A DNA stretch of 64,000 bases from Paenibacillus dauci (GTDB lineage: Bacteria; Bacillota; Bacilli; Paenibacillales; Paenibacillaceae). A program made the translations under genes and the position numbers. Positions 1 to 8,403 of the stretch are shown in pieces (position 1 is the first letter of the stretch; each line of letters begins with the position of its first letter). The notes below the pieces were generated by a model that saw only the letters and a program-made list of their open reading frames with translations, was not told where the DNA came from and did no database searches. The stretch spans positions 548,979-612,978 of the forward strand of contig NZ_LAQQ01000005.1 in the NCBI RefSeq assembly GCF_000971985.1, in the 5' to 3' direction.

Positions 1-462
1 CTGCTACAGATTCTCTCTACCTCTACGCCTGATCAACTGGCCGAGTATTATGATATGAATGAAGGACTGGAACACAGGCTGTTGTCCAAATTGACCTCTT
101 TGGAAGAGTGTTCGGTGACCGGGCTGCTCGCCAGTCTGAAAACGAGACGCTATACCTATGCACGATTGCAGCGGCTCATCGCCCATCTGCTGCTTGGTCA
201 CAGACGTACAGAGCTTACAGAGGAGTCGCTGCAGCAGGGTCCTGGTTATTTGCGTGTACTGGGATTTACCGAGAATGGCAGGCAGCTGCTCAAATTAATG
301 AAGAAAACCTCCACGCTTCCTGTTATCACACGCCCTGCCGATACCGATCATCCCCATATGGAAGCTGATATCCGTGCAACAGTGATACAGGCTTCGGCTT
401 TCGCTGCGCAGGATATAAAGCAGCTTTATTCCGATTATTATCGTGCACCAATCAGAATGTAA
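1..462 (+). CDS. tmcAL: tRNA(Met) cytidine acetate ligase, C-terminal part (partial gene)
   Basis: The reading frame is open from base 1, so the gene begins outside the window; 153 residues remain. The visible part contains a VNEGLEHRL-like stretch (here MNEGLEHRLL) followed by a segment rich in K, R and Y (residues about 40-60) that resembles the C-terminal domain of the YlbM/TmcAL family. That family activates acetate with ATP to acetylate the wobble cytidine of elongator tRNA(Met). The catalytic nucleotidyltransferase core is not in the window, so the call rests on this C-terminal region and on synteny with ylbL, coaD and rsmD, as in Bacillales. It converges on ylbL, with a bidirectional terminator between them. 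Confidence 0.8.
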   Translation: MLQILSTSTPDQLAEYYDMNEGLEHRLLSKLTSLEECSVTGLLASLKTRRYTYARLQRLIAHLLLGHRRTELTEESLQQGPGYLRVLGFTENGRQLLKLMKKTSTLPVITRPADTDHPHMEADIRATVIQASAFAAQDIKQLYSDYYRAPIRM

Positions 463-567
463 TCTGTCTGCACGCATTCATGTTGGCCATAGATATAGAA
501 GTACCGCAAAACGGACACCAACAATATTAAAAGATACATCGATATAGTAAAAACAATGCAAAAGTAT

Positions 568-606
568 AGCAAAAAGCACCATCCTCTTGTGACGGTGCTT
601 TTTGCT
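568..606. terminator. Bidirectional rho-independent terminator
   Basis: Perfect 13-base arms (568-580 and 594-606, AGCAAAAAGCACC and its complement) around a 13-base loop, with A and T runs on both sides. It sits between the converging tmcAL and ylbL genes and can stop both transcripts. Confidence 0.85.
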
Positions 607-724
607 ATGATCATACAGTATATTTAGTGAGAACCGACTGGCTGTCTTCATATATCAGGTTGCTGCAATGATGCATCAAGTTATGCTAATTACGCATAAC
701 GCAGTAACATTTATTGGGCCTGAC

Positions 725-1753
725 TCAGCTTTTGACTGGTAGCTTGTTCAATTCCTGCAGTGCATCATCCAGTGTACTGACCGGAATCAGCTTTATGGTG
801 GAGTGCATCTTTTGCAGTTGCTTCTGTGCTTCTGCGTAATTGCCCTGAGGAACAAAAAACATCTCGGCTCCTTTGGCCTGGGCGGCTACCACTTTATGCT
901 GTACGCCTCCAATAATCCCTACATTTCCTTTGACATCAATAGTGCCTGTACCTGCAATCCGGTATCCTTTGGTCAAATCCCCCTTGGTCAACTGATTATA
1001 GATCTCCAGTGTGAACATGAGACCTGCCGAAGGCCCGCCAATACTTGTACTGGCAAAATGAACTTCATGCGCCGGATTAGTCGGTGCGACTTTTTGTACT
1101 TCGCCAATCGATACACCAAAACCGACACGTGATTTGCCACTGGCATCTTTGAAGCTCCGTAGTGTAATCTGCTGCTTCACCGTCGTCCCGGCACGATCGA
1201 AAGCAACATTGACTGTATCGCCGGCTTTTTTCCTGTTCAGTAATTTCTCCAATTGTTCAAAAGAATCGATCGGTTGACCATCCAGTGTAACAAAGCGATC
1301 TCCACCGTGGATCTGTGTGTTGCCTTCCGGTACATTGATCACAAATACATATTGTGGCTCAATCGAATAAGCAATCCCTGCCTGGTGATAGGCAGCAGCT
1401 ACTGCACTGGATTGGGAACTGTTCATATAATAAAGCTGCTCTGCCTCGTATTCCTTGCGGTCCGACTGGGCCGGCTTGGGACCGATCTCTTCGTTATCAT
1501 CAAATACGCTTCCAATCAGCATAGCCATATTGGCATAACTCACAGCTACGGTAGTCATCATAAAGGTCCCTTTTTCCGTAGGGTCCCCACCACTCACCGT
1601 TACCATCGGCTTCAGCTCGTCTGCACTGCCGGGTGCATTAATCACATAAGGCGTAGGCATATAGACAAGCACGTATACGAAAATAATAAAACATACTAAA
1701 TAAAGCCAAGACCGTTTTGAAGACAGCGGCTGGCGAAGATTTGGGCCGGACAT
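725..1753 (-). CDS. ylbL: YlbL/SepM family membrane-anchored PDZ-S16 serine protease
   Basis: 342 residues from the ATG at 1753, chosen because AAAGGAG lies about nine bases upstream; the open frame extends further but without a ribosome site. One N-terminal membrane helix (about residues 15-35) anchors an extracytoplasmic protein. A PDZ domain follows (region with GDRFVTLDGQPI), then a Lon-type S16 domain with the Ser-Lys dyad: Ser in GGPSAGL and Lys in QHKVVAAQ. Relatives include Bacillus YlbL and streptococcal SepM, which processes a signal peptide; B. subtilis YlbL has been linked to removal of a cell-division inhibitor. The substrate here is unknown. Confidence 0.88.
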   Translation of the reverse strand: MSGPNLRQPLSSKRSWLYLVCFIIFVYVLVYMPTPYVINAPGSADELKPMVTVSGGDPTEKGTFMMTTVAVSYANMAMLIGSVFDDNEEIGPKPAQSDRKEYEAEQLYYMNSSQSSAVAAAYHQAGIAYSIEPQYVFVINVPEGNTQIHGGDRFVTLDGQPIDSFEQLEKLLNRKKAGDTVNVAFDRAGTTVKQQITLRSFKDASGKSRVGFGVSIGEVQKVAPTNPAHEVHFASTSIGGPSAGLMFTLEIYNQLTKGDLTKGYRIAGTGTIDVKGNVGIIGGVQHKVVAAQAKGAEMFFVPQGNYAEAQKQLQKMHSTIKLIPVSTLDDALQELNKLPVKS

Positions 1754-1868
1754 GGGTTTCTCTCCTTTGATATCTGATACACTGATGCCCAGTAGGCGTA
1801 TGAGCATTCGATCTGTTTCCTTATATTATCCCATGTCCATCCATGCAATTCCACTCCAGATGACTGCT

Positions 1869-2381
1869 TTAGTGAAGATCAGCCGACAGGAACTTGCGCT
1901 GAAGCTGCTGTTCAATTACCGGTGGTACAAAGTCCGACACATTGCCGTTAAAACGGGCAATCTCTTTGACCATACTTGAACTCAGGTAAGAGTAGCGCGG
2001 ATTGGTCATCATGAAGATGGTCTCTGCATCCGGATTGAGTTCGCGATTAATGGAAGCCATTTGCAGCTCGTATTCAAAGTCTGTCACCGAACGAATCCCC
2101 CGTACGATGACCTGAGCTTCACGTTCACGGATATAATTAGCCAGCAGATCACGGAAGCTGTCAATCTCTACATTGGGCAGATCAGCTGTAACTTCCTTCA
2201 GCTGGGCTACACGCTCTTCTACGCTGAACAGCGGCTTTTTACTTAGATTATTCAGCACGGATACGATCAATGTATCAAACTGCCGGGCAGCACGCTGAAT
2301 AATGTCCAGATGTCCCATAGTCACCGGGTCAAAGCTTCCGGGATACACTGCTACACGTTTTTTGTACGTTTCATTATTCAT
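1869..2381 (-). CDS. coaD: Pantetheine-phosphate adenylyltransferase
   Basis: 170 residues, the usual size. It transfers AMP from ATP to 4'-phosphopantetheine to make dephospho-CoA, the fourth step of CoA synthesis. The N-terminal PGSFDPVTMGH holds the class signature T/HxGH, and the C-terminal half has YSYLSSSMVKEIA, the substrate/ATP site signature with SSSxVKE. The ATG at 2381 overlaps the end of rsmD by eight bases, so the two genes are translationally coupled; a longer in-frame upstream extension has no family resemblance and was discarded. The rsmD-coaD order is conserved in Firmicutes. Confidence 0.95.
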   Translation of the reverse strand: MNNETYKKRVAVYPGSFDPVTMGHLDIIQRAARQFDTLIVSVLNNLSKKPLFSVEERVAQLKEVTADLPNVEIDSFRDLLANYIREREAQVIVRGIRSVTDFEYELQMASINRELNPDAETIFMMTNPRYSYLSSSMVKEIARFNGNVSDFVPPVIEQQLQRKFLSADLH

Positions 2382-2958
2382 GCTCTGGACCTCCCTGTTC
2401 CTCTTCTGGTTCGTACTGGTATACCTGTATAGTCGTCTCGCCATATACAGCCTGACGAAGTCCCTTGAAATGATCAAATTCCTGTGGATAACGATGTTTG
2501 GATTCAAACTCCAGCACGATGGTTGCTCCATGATTCAGCAGCTGCCGTTCATGCATTTCGGTCATCAGCTCTATCCCATTTTTCATCCGGTACGGTGGAT
2601 CCAGGAAGACCAGATCAAAAGCCGATTCTTTTTTGGCCAGTACTTTGAGTGCACGTCCGGCATCGTTACGGTACACCTCTGCCTGATCACTGAATCCAGC
2701 CGCTTGCAGATTACCTTTGATAACTTCGATGCTCTTGTATTCCATATCAATAAATATGCCATGTTCCATACCGCGACTGAGCGCTTCGATACCAAGTCCG
2801 CCTGTACCGGCGAACAGATCCAGAACCATCCCTCCGTCAAAATAAGGACCGATAATACTGAACATGGATTCTTTGACTTTATCCGTTGTAGGACGTGTTC
2901 CGTTGCCGGGAACTGCTTTGAGCGGTCTGCCTTTGGCACTGCCTGATATTACTCTCAT
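2374..2958 (-). CDS. rsmD: 16S rRNA (guanine966-N2)-methyltransferase
   Basis: 194 residues. Begins MRVISGSAKGRPL, typical of RsmD, with the SAM-binding loop VLDLFAGTGGLGIEALSRG at about residues 45-63 and the catalytic DPPY (VFLDPPYRM) at about residue 120. The family N2-methylates G966 of 16S rRNA in the assembled 30S subunit. First gene of the rsmD-coaD pair; it overlaps coaD by eight bases. The acidic C-terminal tail is variable in the family. Confidence 0.95.
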   Translation of the reverse strand: MRVISGSAKGRPLKAVPGNGTRPTTDKVKESMFSIIGPYFDGGMVLDLFAGTGGLGIEALSRGMEHGIFIDMEYKSIEVIKGNLQAAGFSDQAEVYRNDAGRALKVLAKKESAFDLVFLDPPYRMKNGIELMTEMHERQLLNHGATIVLEFESKHRYPQEFDHFKGLRQAVYGETTIQVYQYEPEEEQGGPEHE

Positions 2959-3129
2959 CTATTTATTCACCCGTTCTCTGATTTAGCATCGGACCCAACA
3001 GCAAGCAGCAGGAATTCCTTATCCGCAAGCGTTTTGTCCAGTAAATTACGACGCTATCGTATCATATCATAACCCTTTTTCAAAATCATCGATCAATCCT
3101 CTTGCTTTGTTATAGCGAGATTTGCTACA

Positions 3130-3151
3130 ATACTGAACAAACGTTCAGTAT
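3130..3151. promoter_or_regulatory. TetR-family operator O1 upstream of the regulator
   Basis: Perfect inverted repeat: ATACTGAAC at 3130-3138, a 4-base spacer, then its exact complement GTTCAGTAT at 3143-3151. It ends ten bases before the TetR start codon. A second copy with the same 9-4-9 layout precedes the MFS gene (3806-3827), which makes it the likely binding site of the encoded repressor. Confidence 0.75.
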
Positions 3152-3160
3152 CGAGGTGGT

Positions 3161-3760
3161 ATGATGAATAAAAAGCAGGCCCAGAGTGAATTGACCCGCA
3201 AAAAAATAAGTGAAGCGGCCCGAGGCCTGTTCGTGCAAAAGGGATACAAGGCAACTTCCATTGAAGATATTGTTGCCGCTACAGGCAGCAGTAAAGGCAA
3301 CATTTATTATCATTTCAAAAGCAAGGAAGGGCTTTTTCTCTACCTATTAAATGAATGGGATCGTGACTGGCTCGATAAATGGCAGGAAAAACAATCTTCC
3401 TATGCTACGGTTACCGATAAACTATTCGGGTTGGCCGAGCAGATTATACAGGAAGAATTGAATCATCCGCTCACCCGTGCAGCCGACGAGTTCTTCAGTA
3501 ATGATGAGCAAAAAAGTGAAGTGGAAGAAAGAATGAGCAGTATGATGACAGAGCATCTGCAGTTTAACCAGCGGCTGATTCAGGAAGGCATTGATACCGG
3601 CGAATTCGCTGCAGGCGATGTAAAAGAAAAAGCAATGGTGCTCGAAAGTATTCTGGTAGGTCTCAGTCAGATGTCCCGCAATGCTTCGATCGAAACCATG
3701 CTGACCAGCTATCAATTTGCTATCCGGACATTTTTGCATGGTATTGCCCAAAAGGTATAA
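3161..3760 (+). CDS. TetR/AcrR family transcriptional regulator
   Basis: 199 residues. The N-terminal helix-turn-helix (about residues 10-57) shows the classic pattern with ATSIEDIVAATGSSKGNIYYHFKSKEGL. The C-terminal ligand domain (residues about 65-195) resembles YcdH/TetR_C-type domains of multidrug regulators. Start ATG at 3161 follows GAGGTGG. It lies directly upstream of an MFS exporter on the same strand, about 100 bases apart, and operators precede both genes. It is therefore inferred to repress itself and the exporter until a small-molecule ligand binds; the ligand is not known. Confidence 0.9.
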   Translation: MMNKKQAQSELTRKKISEAARGLFVQKGYKATSIEDIVAATGSSKGNIYYHFKSKEGLFLYLLNEWDRDWLDKWQEKQSSYATVTDKLFGLAEQIIQEELNHPLTRAADEFFSNDEQKSEVEERMSSMMTEHLQFNQRLIQEGIDTGEFAAGDVKEKAMVLESILVGLSQMSRNASIETMLTSYQFAIRTFLHGIAQKV

Positions 3761-3805
3761 CAGATATTCAACACCTGATTTCGTGAGTTTAATCGTTATC
3801 TATAA

Positions 3806-3827
3806 ATACAGACCGAATGTTCAGTAT
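3806..3827. promoter_or_regulatory. TetR-family operator O2 upstream of the MFS gene
   Basis: ATACAGACC at 3806-3814 and GTTCAGTAT at 3819-3827 with a 4-base spacer. The right arm is identical to O1 (3143-3151) and the left arm matches O1 at seven of nine positions. The same arm length and spacing at both genes indicates one regulator controlling both promoters. Confidence 0.7.
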
Positions 3828-3861
3828 ATGAAAATTAATACATGGTATTGTGGAGGATATA

Positions 3862-5079
3862 ATGGCACTCTTATTTCGTAACCGGGCAGCTCTTCTGCTG
3901 CTCATGTTTAATATTTTTCTTGTGTTTACCGGGATTGGGCTGGTTATTCCGATCATGCCCACCTACATGAACGAACTGCATATCGGAGGCAGTATACTGG
4001 GCTTGATGGTTGCGGCATTCTCAATTAGCCAGCTGATCTTCTCTCCTTTTACCGGTCGTCTCTCTGACCGGGTCGGCCGCAAGAAGCTGATTATTGCCGG
4101 GATGGTGATATTCGCTATCTCGGAATGGCTGTTTGCTATTGCGAATGCGCCAGGTCTGCTGTTTGTATCACGGATGATCGGCGGGCTAGGGGCGGCACTC
4201 ATTATGCCATCCGTTATGGCATACGCTGCTGATATTACGTCCAATGAAGAACGTGGTGCGGGGATGGGATTTATCAATGCCGCGATTACAACCGGCTTTA
4301 TTATTGGACCGGGAATTGGCGGACTGCTAGCTGAATATGGTATACGTGTACCTTTTTATGCAGCCGCTATTGCCGGATTGATCGCTGCTGTAGCAACACT
4401 CATTTTGCTGCCGGAATCATTGAGTCCGGAGCGCCGTGCTCAACTGACCAGCGCGCAAAATGCGGGCCCTCAGACCAGCCTGATTCGTCAATTGATGGAA
4501 TCATATCGCAAACCCTATTTTCTGAGTCTGGTTATCGTATTCGTCGCTTCATTCGGACTGGCGAATTACGAGACGGTCTTCTCACTGTTTGTGGATCACA
4601 AATTCGGCTTCACCGCGCGTGATATTGCGATTATTATTACATTTGGTTCTATCGCCGGTGCTGTCGTACAGGCGACCATATTTGGCTGGATGATCAACCG
4701 GTTCGGTGGACAGCGTCTGATCGTAATTTGTCTGATCGCTTCAGCAATATTTATCTCGCTTACGCTGCTCGTACACACGTATTTCCTGATTTTTGTTGTT
4801 ACATTTGCGGTATTTCTGGCCATGGATATTCTGCGTCCGGCTATCGGTACACAGCTGTCGCAGAATGCAGGGGATGAACAGGGCTATATTGCGGGACTGA
4901 ACTCGGCCTATACAAGCCTCGGGAATATTGCTGGTCCTGTTGTAGCAGGCGCACTGTTCGATCTGGATATTAACTATCCTTATGTCCTGGCTGCCGTTGT
5001 ATTGTGTGTCTGCTTCCTGCTCGCTCTGCGGGTCAAACCACCTAGATGGAATCAGCAGACAGACAGCACACAGTCCTAA
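3862..5079 (+). CDS. MFS drug exporter, TetA/NorA-like DHA1 family
   Basis: 405 residues with about twelve hydrophobic segments, so an inner-membrane proton antiporter. The loop 2-3 signature GRLSDRVGRKKLI and the antiporter motif C region GPGIGG (about residue 150) fit the 12-TM DHA1 group. Start ATG at 3862 lies six bases after GGAGG; the in-frame GTG at 3850 overlaps that ribosome site. Controlled with the adjacent TetR gene through paired operators, so expression is probably induced by its own substrate. Specific drug unknown. Confidence 0.88.
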   Translation: MALLFRNRAALLLLMFNIFLVFTGIGLVIPIMPTYMNELHIGGSILGLMVAAFSISQLIFSPFTGRLSDRVGRKKLIIAGMVIFAISEWLFAIANAPGLLFVSRMIGGLGAALIMPSVMAYAADITSNEERGAGMGFINAAITTGFIIGPGIGGLLAEYGIRVPFYAAAIAGLIAAVATLILLPESLSPERRAQLTSAQNAGPQTSLIRQLMESYRKPYFLSLVIVFVASFGLANYETVFSLFVDHKFGFTARDIAIIITFGSIAGAVVQATIFGWMINRFGGQRLIVICLIASAIFISLTLLVHTYFLIFVVTFAVFLAMDILRPAIGTQLSQNAGDEQGYIAGLNSAYTSLGNIAGPVVAGALFDLDINYPYVLAAVVLCVCFLLALRVKPPRWNQQTDSTQS

Positions 5080-5179
5080 TGTTCAGAAATACGCGATACA
5101 CTGGAGCTGAAATATATAGAGCTGCTGATGGATATTTATCCTCAAGCAGTGTGCATTTATCCAGCAGTTAAATTCAAAT

Positions 5180-5239
5180 AAAACACCTCCGGAAAAGTAC
5201 TCTTCTCATAAAGAAGCTTACTTCAATGGAGGTGTTTTT
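5180..5239. terminator. Bidirectional terminator between MFS gene and nucB
   Basis: AAAACACCTCC (from 5180) pairs with GGAGGTGTTTT (from 5228). The loop contains a second small hairpin (AAGTA...TACTT-like), and T runs flank both ends. It separates two convergent genes. Confidence 0.8.
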
Positions 5240-5258
5240 ATTTTACTTTGGATAGTTT

Positions 5259-5687
5259 TTAATTAACGATGAATTGCACTCTGGTTCCATTAGGATAATC
5301 TTCGAGCCTGTTCCCTACCCACGAGCCTGCTCCGCGGTTATCCGAAGGGCTGATATAACGAATATCTGCACCCGTACCACCTTCCAGACACATTGCCATT
5401 GGCCATTCATCACGATCATAGCCGGATTTGGTAGGTACGCCTCGCAATGAATCTTCACGACGATCTTTTGCACCTGCACGATCAATTGTACACACAGCCG
5501 AATGACCTTCTGCAATTGCATCGCGGATATGGTCTGCCGTTTCAGGATAACGATCAGAAGGAAAATTCAGCGTATAATCGTAAGCTGCTGCTGCATACAC
5601 CTTATGTACTTTTGCTTCGCTCTGAAGCAGTACTGGCAATGTCATCATCATTACCAGCATTGTGACTGTTATCCATAGTTTTTTCAT
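5259..5687 (-). CDS. nucB: Secreted NucA/NucB-type deoxyribonuclease
   Basis: 142 residues, the length of Bacillus NucB. A signal peptide ([15 protein letters not shown]..., cleavage after about residue 30) precedes a mature domain with the family core [22 protein letters not shown] and [14 protein letters not shown]. Members are extracellular nucleases that nick DNA; NucB of B. subtilis is sporulation-associated and disperses biofilm DNA. I start at the ATG at 5687 because the product then begins with a normal signal peptide; an upstream ATG at 5750 has no ribosome site. Stand-alone gene, with no NucA inhibitor (Nin) next to it. Confidence 0.85.
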   Translation of the reverse strand: MKKLWITVTMLVMMMTLPVLLQSEAKVHKVYAAAAYDYTLNFPSDRYPETADHIRDAIAEGHSAVCTIDRAGAKDRREDSLRGVPTKSGYDRDEWPMAMCLEGGTGADIRYISPSDNRGAGSWVGNRLEDYPNGTRVQFIVN

Positions 5688-6042
5688 CCCATCATCTCGC
5701 TTCCATTTTATTGGTAAAAATAAAATCGAGATTAGTTTAAAATATTTCATTTCAATTTTAAACCATTATATGTAAATTCATTCCGTTATTTATGTAAATA
5801 AGATCATAAAAAAATAACCCTATCTCGGAAGACAGGGTCTACGTAAAATCTATTTTTCAAAAGGGGTATGTATATATCTTAACCAGCACACCTGAAAATA
5901 ACCTTATATTCACCTAAAGGATCAATTAAAATTGATGATTATCCAAAACAAGATCTGATTTAGTAATAGTATTAATTATTGTATAGTCATGTGCCGATAA
6001 ACATCCTATGCCCTGTCCTAGGCAGGAAAGGAGGAAGCATCC
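5688..6042. other. Intergenic region upstream of nucB and yjfB
   Basis: AT-rich and without a credible gene. It holds a short hairpin (about 5817-5843: ACCCTATCT and AGACAGGGT with one wobble pair) that on the minus strand is followed by ATTTTTTT and so looks like a minus-strand terminator although no minus-strand gene ends there. Near the right end is the sigma-D-like promoter of yjfB. The nucB promoter was not identified. Confidence 0.6.
5973..6000 (+). promoter_or_regulatory. Sigma-D (flagellar) type promoter of yjfB
   Basis: GCCGATAA at 5993-6000 matches the sigma-D -10 element exactly. A weaker -35 (TAAT, 5973-5976) lies 16 bases upstream, compared with the usual TAAA at 14-16. A start near 6007 would give a leader of about 35 bases carrying the ribosome site of yjfB. 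Confidence 0.6.
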
Positions 6043-6219
6043 ATGGATATCCCTGCTTTGTCAATGGCAATGAGTCAGGCTTCTGTCGCTCAGGCTGCCG
6101 GAATCCAGGTTATGTCTTTGTCAAAAGATATGATGGAACAGCAAGGTCAACAAATGGCTCAAATGCTCCAGCAAGCTCCGCATCCGAATCTGGGTAAAAG
6201 TCTGGACATACGTGCATAA
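6043..6219 (+). CDS. yjfB: YjfB family small putative motility protein
   Basis: 58 residues, missed by long-ORF searches. ATG at 6043 follows AAAGGAGG by seven bases. The sequence MDIPALSMAMSQASVAQAAG followed by MSLSKDMMEQQGQQM matches the YjfB-like family, annotated as putative motility proteins in Bacillales; the molecular function is unknown. It is cytoplasmic by appearance, with no signal or membrane helix, and Gln/Met-rich and probably helical. The sigma-D-like promoter just upstream agrees with a flagellar regulon. Followed by a strong hairpin. Confidence 0.85.
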   Translation: MDIPALSMAMSQASVAQAAGIQVMSLSKDMMEQQGQQMAQMLQQAPHPNLGKSLDIRA

Positions 6220-6292
6220 TAACCTGTCTGCGGATAGCGTTACAGATGCCTGTGTTCTGCATGCAGTACATGTATGAATCCGAATTTGGGAA

Positions 6293-6338
6293 CAGCACAA
6301 AATGCCCCAAGAAATACATACTGGGGGATTTTGTGCTG
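6293..6338 (+). terminator. Strong hairpin after yjfB
   Basis: 16-base arms (6293-6308 and 6323-6338, CAGCACAAAATGCCCC with one mismatch) around a 14-base loop. The following T run is poor, so it may act as a terminator or as a 3' stabiliser. It also lies downstream of the minus-strand SUKH gene, about 130 bases away. Confidence 0.6.
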
Positions 6339-6466
6339 CCTCTAACTTGCTGTATATGAATGACTATATACGCTGCATTGCATTATACTATTTTAAAAAT
6401 ATCCGTATAAACCCTTTATGTCAGACAATTCTGCACCCGTACTGAAGCATTCACAAATTCAGTGTC

Positions 6467-7009
6467 TTAATAAACAGCCCACTCCCAGAACTCCAGTGTC
6501 TCTGATCCGGTTGCCTGTACTAATTGTTCAGGAGATACCGATTCCAGATAAGCGGTTCCCAAACCCTGAATCAACAGCACAAAATGATTGGCAGCACGCT
6601 GCCATTCTCCATCGGCTGTCTCGCTGGTCATCGCATACACTTCGCTCGTCTGTAGATCCAGTAGCAATGTATACGGATCAGATTGAGCAATGCAGATCAG
6701 TGCTGCCGGACGCGCTAAACCACTCCACCAACGATCAAATCCGGTCGTTGTGTTAATATGCAGAATCCATTCTACATAATCGTTCTCTGTACCAAAAGTA
6801 ACATTACACAACCCAAAATGATCCAGATCATACCTACAGATAAAATCTGCAAAATCGGCAGGCAGATTCATACCAAGTTGTTGTTCCAGGCGCCGAACTT
6901 GCGCAGTGATATCTTGTTTGCGTTCAATGAGCCGCAGACCATCAACGATATCCTGTAGAGGAATAAACTTGTCGTCCAGTTTTTGCTTGATTTCGGTTAT
7001 GCTCAGCAT
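6467..7009 (-). CDS. SMI1/KNR4 (SUKH) family protein
   Basis: 180 residues. The SUKH pattern is visible at residues about 35-80: LEQQLGMNLPADFADFICRYD, then a strand-rich middle and an acidic NDYVEWIL region. SUKH domains are small soluble proteins, many of them immunity proteins against contact-dependent or polymorphic toxins; others have unrelated roles. No toxin gene lies beside it, so immunity is only a family-level possibility. It is 42 bases downstream of the acyl-CoA dehydrogenase-like gene and on the same strand, so co-transcription is likely. A second SUKH gene lies at 8404-8814. Confidence 0.75.
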   Translation of the reverse strand: MLSITEIKQKLDDKFIPLQDIVDGLRLIERKQDITAQVRRLEQQLGMNLPADFADFICRYDLDHFGLCNVTFGTENDYVEWILHINTTTGFDRWWSGLARPAALICIAQSDPYTLLLDLQTSEVYAMTSETADGEWQRAANHFVLLIQGLGTAYLESVSPEQLVQATGSETLEFWEWAVY

Positions 7010-7051
7010 GGGACCTCCATTAACAAAGTGTACTCATCAAAACTACTGACA

Positions 7052-8233
7052 TTATGATAGCTCATCCAGTGCTGTACGTGCCAATGTCTGCAGCACCGCA
7101 TCCTCCATCGGCGGATTATGAAGACCAGCGCGTACATCACGGTACAATCGCTCCAGCGGCAGATTTTTTGACAAAGCTGCTCCGCCCACAATTTTCATCG
7201 CTTTGTCCACTACTTCATTTGCCAGATGCACAGCATTGTACTTGACCATCCCAAAATCGGGCCGCATGTGCTTGCGCTGCTCGGGTTCACGATCCCAGCG
7301 GTCTGCCACATCGTACATTAGTGTTCGCGCGAGTCGCAGTTCGCTCTCCATTTGTCCGATCCATTGACGAATATGCGGCAGTGTAGCAATGGGCTCATTC
7401 AGACTATTAGGGGTGTAATGGGCCGCAAATTCCAGTGCAAAATCACGAGCTGCATAAGCAATACCAAGATAGCAGGCCGGAATATGCAGCAGCCATCCAT
7501 CCCCATCATCCCGTTCCGATTTGGAGGTCCCAGGAAGATGGATTGACAGCACCTGACGATCCGGTACAAATACCTGATCCAGAATCACATCATGACTGCC
7601 GGTTGCTCTCATTCCCATTGTATTCCATGTCTCCTCAATGGTAACTCCCTCACGTGAACGTACCAGGAAATCGCCGATTTCCGGCTGATTTTCAATACCT
7701 GCGCTGACAATAAAATCAGTCAGCATAGGGCTCAAAGTACTGTAGGTTTTCCGTCCGCTTAGCAGCCAGCCTCCCTCTGCACGTACAGCTGTTGTCTGCG
7801 GACGACCGCCCCGTGTCGGACTCCCCGTACCCCGTTCACTGGCAAATTTATTAATCATATTGCCGTGAGCAACCACATCCCGGCAAAATTCGGAAAAGGT
7901 CGGCTCCGGCCAACCGTCCGACTCACGGAAATGAAGCATCATACCGCCATGCCAGCCAGCACTAAGTGCAGTAGATCCGTCTCCTCTGGCAATCCGCTCC
8001 TGTACAAGCAGCCACTCATACAGTCCCAACTCTTCTCCGCCATATTTCTTGGCGACTGTCAATTTGGCATAACCAGCATCTTTTAATTCCTGGAAATTCT
8101 CAAAAGGAAATGAACCTTCCTCATCATGTTTGGCTGCACGCTTAGCAAATTGTACAGCCAGACGATCCGCCCAAGCTGCCAATTGTGCTTCTTTTTCATT
8201 ACGGATAAATAGATCGATTCGTTTATTGGTCAT
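7052..8233 (-). CDS. Acyl-CoA dehydrogenase-like flavoprotein
   Basis: 393 residues. Three-domain acyl-CoA dehydrogenase fold: N-terminal helices (FENFQELKDAGYAKLTVAKKYGGEE), a middle beta domain (WLLSGRKTYSTLSPMLTDFIV; NTMGMRATGSHDVILDQVFVP) and C-terminal helices (MKIVGGAALSKNLPLERLYRDVRAG). FAD-dependent. The final helix has GGAALSKNLPLER where classical enzymes carry the catalytic-loop YGG pattern, which places it nearer the oxygen- or sulfur-using monooxygenase branch (SfnB/DszC-like) than beta-oxidation, but substrate cannot be assigned. Start ATG at 8233 gives a nine-base gap to AGGAAGG; an ATG at 8242 abuts the ribosome site. Confidence 0.8.
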   Translation of the reverse strand: MTNKRIDLFIRNEKEAQLAAWADRLAVQFAKRAAKHDEEGSFPFENFQELKDAGYAKLTVAKKYGGEELGLYEWLLVQERIARGDGSTALSAGWHGGMMLHFRESDGWPEPTFSEFCRDVVAHGNMINKFASERGTGSPTRGGRPQTTAVRAEGGWLLSGRKTYSTLSPMLTDFIVSAGIENQPEIGDFLVRSREGVTIEETWNTMGMRATGSHDVILDQVFVPDRQVLSIHLPGTSKSERDDGDGWLLHIPACYLGIAYAARDFALEFAAHYTPNSLNEPIATLPHIRQWIGQMESELRLARTLMYDVADRWDREPEQRKHMRPDFGMVKYNAVHLANEVVDKAMKIVGGAALSKNLPLERLYRDVRAGLHNPPMEDAVLQTLARTALDELS

Positions 8234-8403
8234 CTTTTTCATCCTTCCTATCCCACTTCAGACTGTTATCTATGCTCATCATATACCGTTCTTTTCTTCA
8301 ATCCTATCTAATTTTATAATAAAATAGATGGGATTAGTCGGATAAAAAGTAACAGAATATTGTCATATTACAGTCTTCTTTTATCCATTATTGTATCTCC
8401 TAA

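Noticed and set aside
2302..2946. 214-codon plus-strand frame opposite coaD and rsmD
   Set aside because: Overlaps two well-identified genes on the other strand and shows no recognisable protein pattern.
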